Source: Erythrobacter sp. AP23 (GTDB taxonomy: Bacteria > Pseudomonadota > Alphaproteobacteria > Sphingomonadales > Sphingomonadaceae). From it: a stretch of 64,000 nucleotides of DNA. A program made the translations under genes and the position numbers. Positions 62,609-64,000 of the stretch are shown one piece after another (the first letter of the stretch is position 1; every line of letters starts with the position of its first letter). Where the stretch lies: contig NZ_LNBY01000016.1 in assembly GCF_001542855.1 (NCBI RefSeq), positions 62,001-126,000 on the forward strand. Reading direction: 5' to 3'. Below the pieces are notes generated by a model. That model saw nothing but the letters and a program-made list of their open reading frames with translations, was not told where the DNA came from and searched no databases.

Positions 62609-64000
62609 GGTGTGTCTCCTGAGGGATGGCGGCCTTGACCCGCTGCATGGCAAGCGCGGCGATCAGCCAGCTCGCGGCGGCGAACAGCATGGTCCAGATC
62701 GGCTCGCCCGGGAAAAAGGCTTGCATGATGCTGCCCATCACCGTCGCGACCAGCAGCTGCGGCACCACGATGAAGACGTTGAACAGGCCCATGAAAATGC
62801 CAAGCTTGGCCTGCGGCAGATTGCTCGCCAGGATGGCGTAGGGCATGGCGAGAATACTCGCCCATGCGATGCCGATCCCGACCTCGGCCAGCAGGAGCGT
62901 GGTGGCATCGCGGACGAGGAAGAACATCAGAAAGCCGATTGCGCCCAGCGTCAGGCAGATCGAATGGGTCATTACCTTCCCGACCTTGCGGCTGAGCCAC
63001 GGCAAGAGTGCGAGAGCGGCGATCGCAGCGACACCATTGTAGACCGTGAACAGGACGGTGACCCAGTTCGCGCCTTCGTTATAGGCGACGCTTGCCGTGT
63101 CGGTGCTGCCGAAAACGTATTGCGTGACCACGGGTGTGGTGTTGATCCACATGATGAACAGCGCCGACCAGCTGAAGAACTGGACCAGCGCGAGGCGTTT
63201 CATAACCTCGGGCATACCCGAGAAATCGCCGACGATGCTGGAGAGCATGTTCGTCGTGCGGCCCTTCTTGGCGAGCGAAATGCCGATCGCGCTGAGGACT
63301 CCGTAGGCGGCGAGCAGCGCGCCGAGCAGGAAGACCTCCTTTTCCAGCCCGAGGCTATCGACCGAGATGACCACGATCAGCCCGGCGAGCATCCACAATG
63401 CGCTGCCGAGATAGCTCTTGCTGGCCAGCGCGCGGACCGGCTGGGCGGGAGCGGTCTCTTCCCCTGCGGCGAATGCGGCCTGCTCTTCGGGGCTGTATTC
63501 CTTGGTGGTGACGATGGTCCACATGACGGCGGTGAACAGCGCGATTCCGCCGGCCCAGAAGCTCCACTTCACCGTGTCCGGAATACCGCCATCCGCCGCA
63601 ACATTGCTGACGCCCATCTGTTCGAGAAACCAGGGGAAGATCGAGCCGACCACCGCCCCCGCGCCGATGAAGGCGGTCTGCACCGCATAGCCCGCGGCGT
63701 GCTGGTCCGCCCCCAACATGTCGCCAACGAAGGCGCGAAAAGGCTCCATCGAGATATTGAGCGAGGCATCGAGCAGCCACAACATTGCCGCGGCGAACAG
63801 CAATGGCGCGCCGAACGCCGGGCTCAGCGGCATCAGGAACAGCGCGATCGCCGAAAGGATCGCGCCGGTCAGGAAGTAGGGACGGCGGCGACCGAGGCGG
63901 TTCCAGGTCTTGTCCGAAAGATGGCCGATGATCGGCTGGACCAGCAGGCCCGTCAGCGGTGCGGCGACCCACAATGCCGGCAGATCGTCGATGCTCGAAC
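62601..64000 (-). CDS. MFS sugar transporter (SLC45/GPH-like), N-terminus outside the window
   Basis: The C-terminal part (about 460 residues) of a 12-helix MFS permease; the frame is open to the right edge, so the start is beyond 64000. The block [28 protein letters not shown] is the hallmark of sucrose/maltose-type carriers. With the coupled amylase it should import maltose or malto-oligosaccharides. Confidence 0.87.
   Translation of the reverse strand, partial: SSIDDLPALWVAAPLTGLLVQPIIGHLSDKTWNRLGRRRPYFLTGAILSAIALFLMPLSPAFGAPLLFAAAMLWLLDASLNISMEPFRAFVGDMLGADQHAAGYAVQTAFIGAGAVVGSIFPWFLEQMGVSNVAADGGIPDTVKWSFWAGGIALFTAVMWTIVTTKEYSPEEQAAFAAGEETAPAQPVRALASKSYLGSALWMLAGLIVVISVDSLGLEKEVFLLGALLAAYGVLSAIGISLAKKGRTTNMLSSIVGDFSGMPEVMKRLALVQFFSWSALFIMWINTTPVVTQYVFGSTDTASVAYNEGANWVTVLFTVYNGVAAIAALALLPWLSRKVGKVMTHSICLTLGAIGFLMFFLVRDATTLLLAEVGIGIAWASILAMPYAILASNLPQAKLGIFMGLFNVFIVVPQLLVATVMGSIMQAFFPGEPIWTMLFAAASWLIAALAMQRVKAAIPQETHHA

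Noticed and set aside
61193-62638. 481-residue plus frame opposite the amylase
   Set aside because: The minus strand has all four GH13 regions; this is a shadow.

Overview
This is a gene-dense, high-GC alphaproteobacterial chromosome segment. Two large TonB-dependent receptors, Baeyer-Villiger and acyl-CoA catabolic genes, a transport-type GH13/MFS pair, two NhaA antiporters and short coupled operons suggest a sphingomonad-like (Sphingomonadales/Erythrobacteraceae) organism. That assignment comes from gene content only. I saw no rRNA, tRNA, CRISPR array or intact insertion sequence. Both window edges cut a gene.

Layout. (1) 2-5047: a plus-strand operon of hydantoinase/oxoprolinase A (cut at the left edge) and B, a CaiB-type CoA transferase and an N-carbamoylsarcosine-amidase-like hydrolase. 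(2) 5670-19991: a catabolic island. The minus-strand run is TonB receptor, SDR, APH-type kinase, acyl-CoA ligase, TetR; a palindromic operator candidate follows, then an alpha-methylacyl-CoA racemase-like protein and a Baeyer-Villiger monooxygenase. The divergent plus-strand run is SDR, ACAD10/11-type acyl-CoA dehydrogenase, SnoaL-like protein, alpha/beta hydrolase and an Old Yellow Enzyme. Together they read as a route from a cyclic alcohol or ketone through a lactone and a hydroxyacid to acyl-CoA, with phosphorylation of a hydroxyacyl-CoA as a plausible step. (3) 19992-20726: probable decayed DNA.

(4) 20727-35828: a stress/fermentation-like block. It holds an ATP-grasp protein coupled to a hemerythrin, a class II glutamine amidotransferase, a site-2-protease-like CBS protein with an altered zinc motif, a PRPP synthetase and a COG2187-type kinase. 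Next comes a tightly coupled operon of acetyl-CoA synthetase, 2-oxoacid dehydrogenase E1alpha, E1beta and E2, acyl carrier protein, formate dehydrogenase and MobA. (5) 36104-39418: a TonB receptor of the heme/hemoglobin type with a DUF6607 partner, behind an iron-box-like inverted repeat. (6) 39971-44310: SLC13-type permease, NhaA with a structured leader and a possible leader peptide, and a CaCA antiporter.

(7) 44334-48494: a four-gene two-component operon (HisKA_3 kinase, NarL regulator, CHASE3/PAS hybrid-free kinase, lone receiver), divergent from ompW and two small secreted or envelope proteins. (8) 51083-53579: TerC, a second NhaA and YdcH, all minus strand. (9) 53680-60353: LysR regulator, SelD-type NADH dehydrogenase, TVP38-disulfide oxidoreductase fusion, DoxX-like protein, CNT nucleoside transporter and CDP-alcohol phosphotransferase. 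(10) 60343-64000: DUF1499 protein, periplasmic or secreted alpha-amylase, and an MFS sugar transporter cut by the right edge.

The most interesting items are the BVMO/APH/ACAD island, the PDH-like operon carrying an ACP and formate dehydrogenase but no E3, the alternative-pairing leader of nhaA, and several enzymes in which one signature catalytic residue is replaced (site-2 protease HEFGQ, SDR Ser to Ala, OxyR-like regulator Cys to His).
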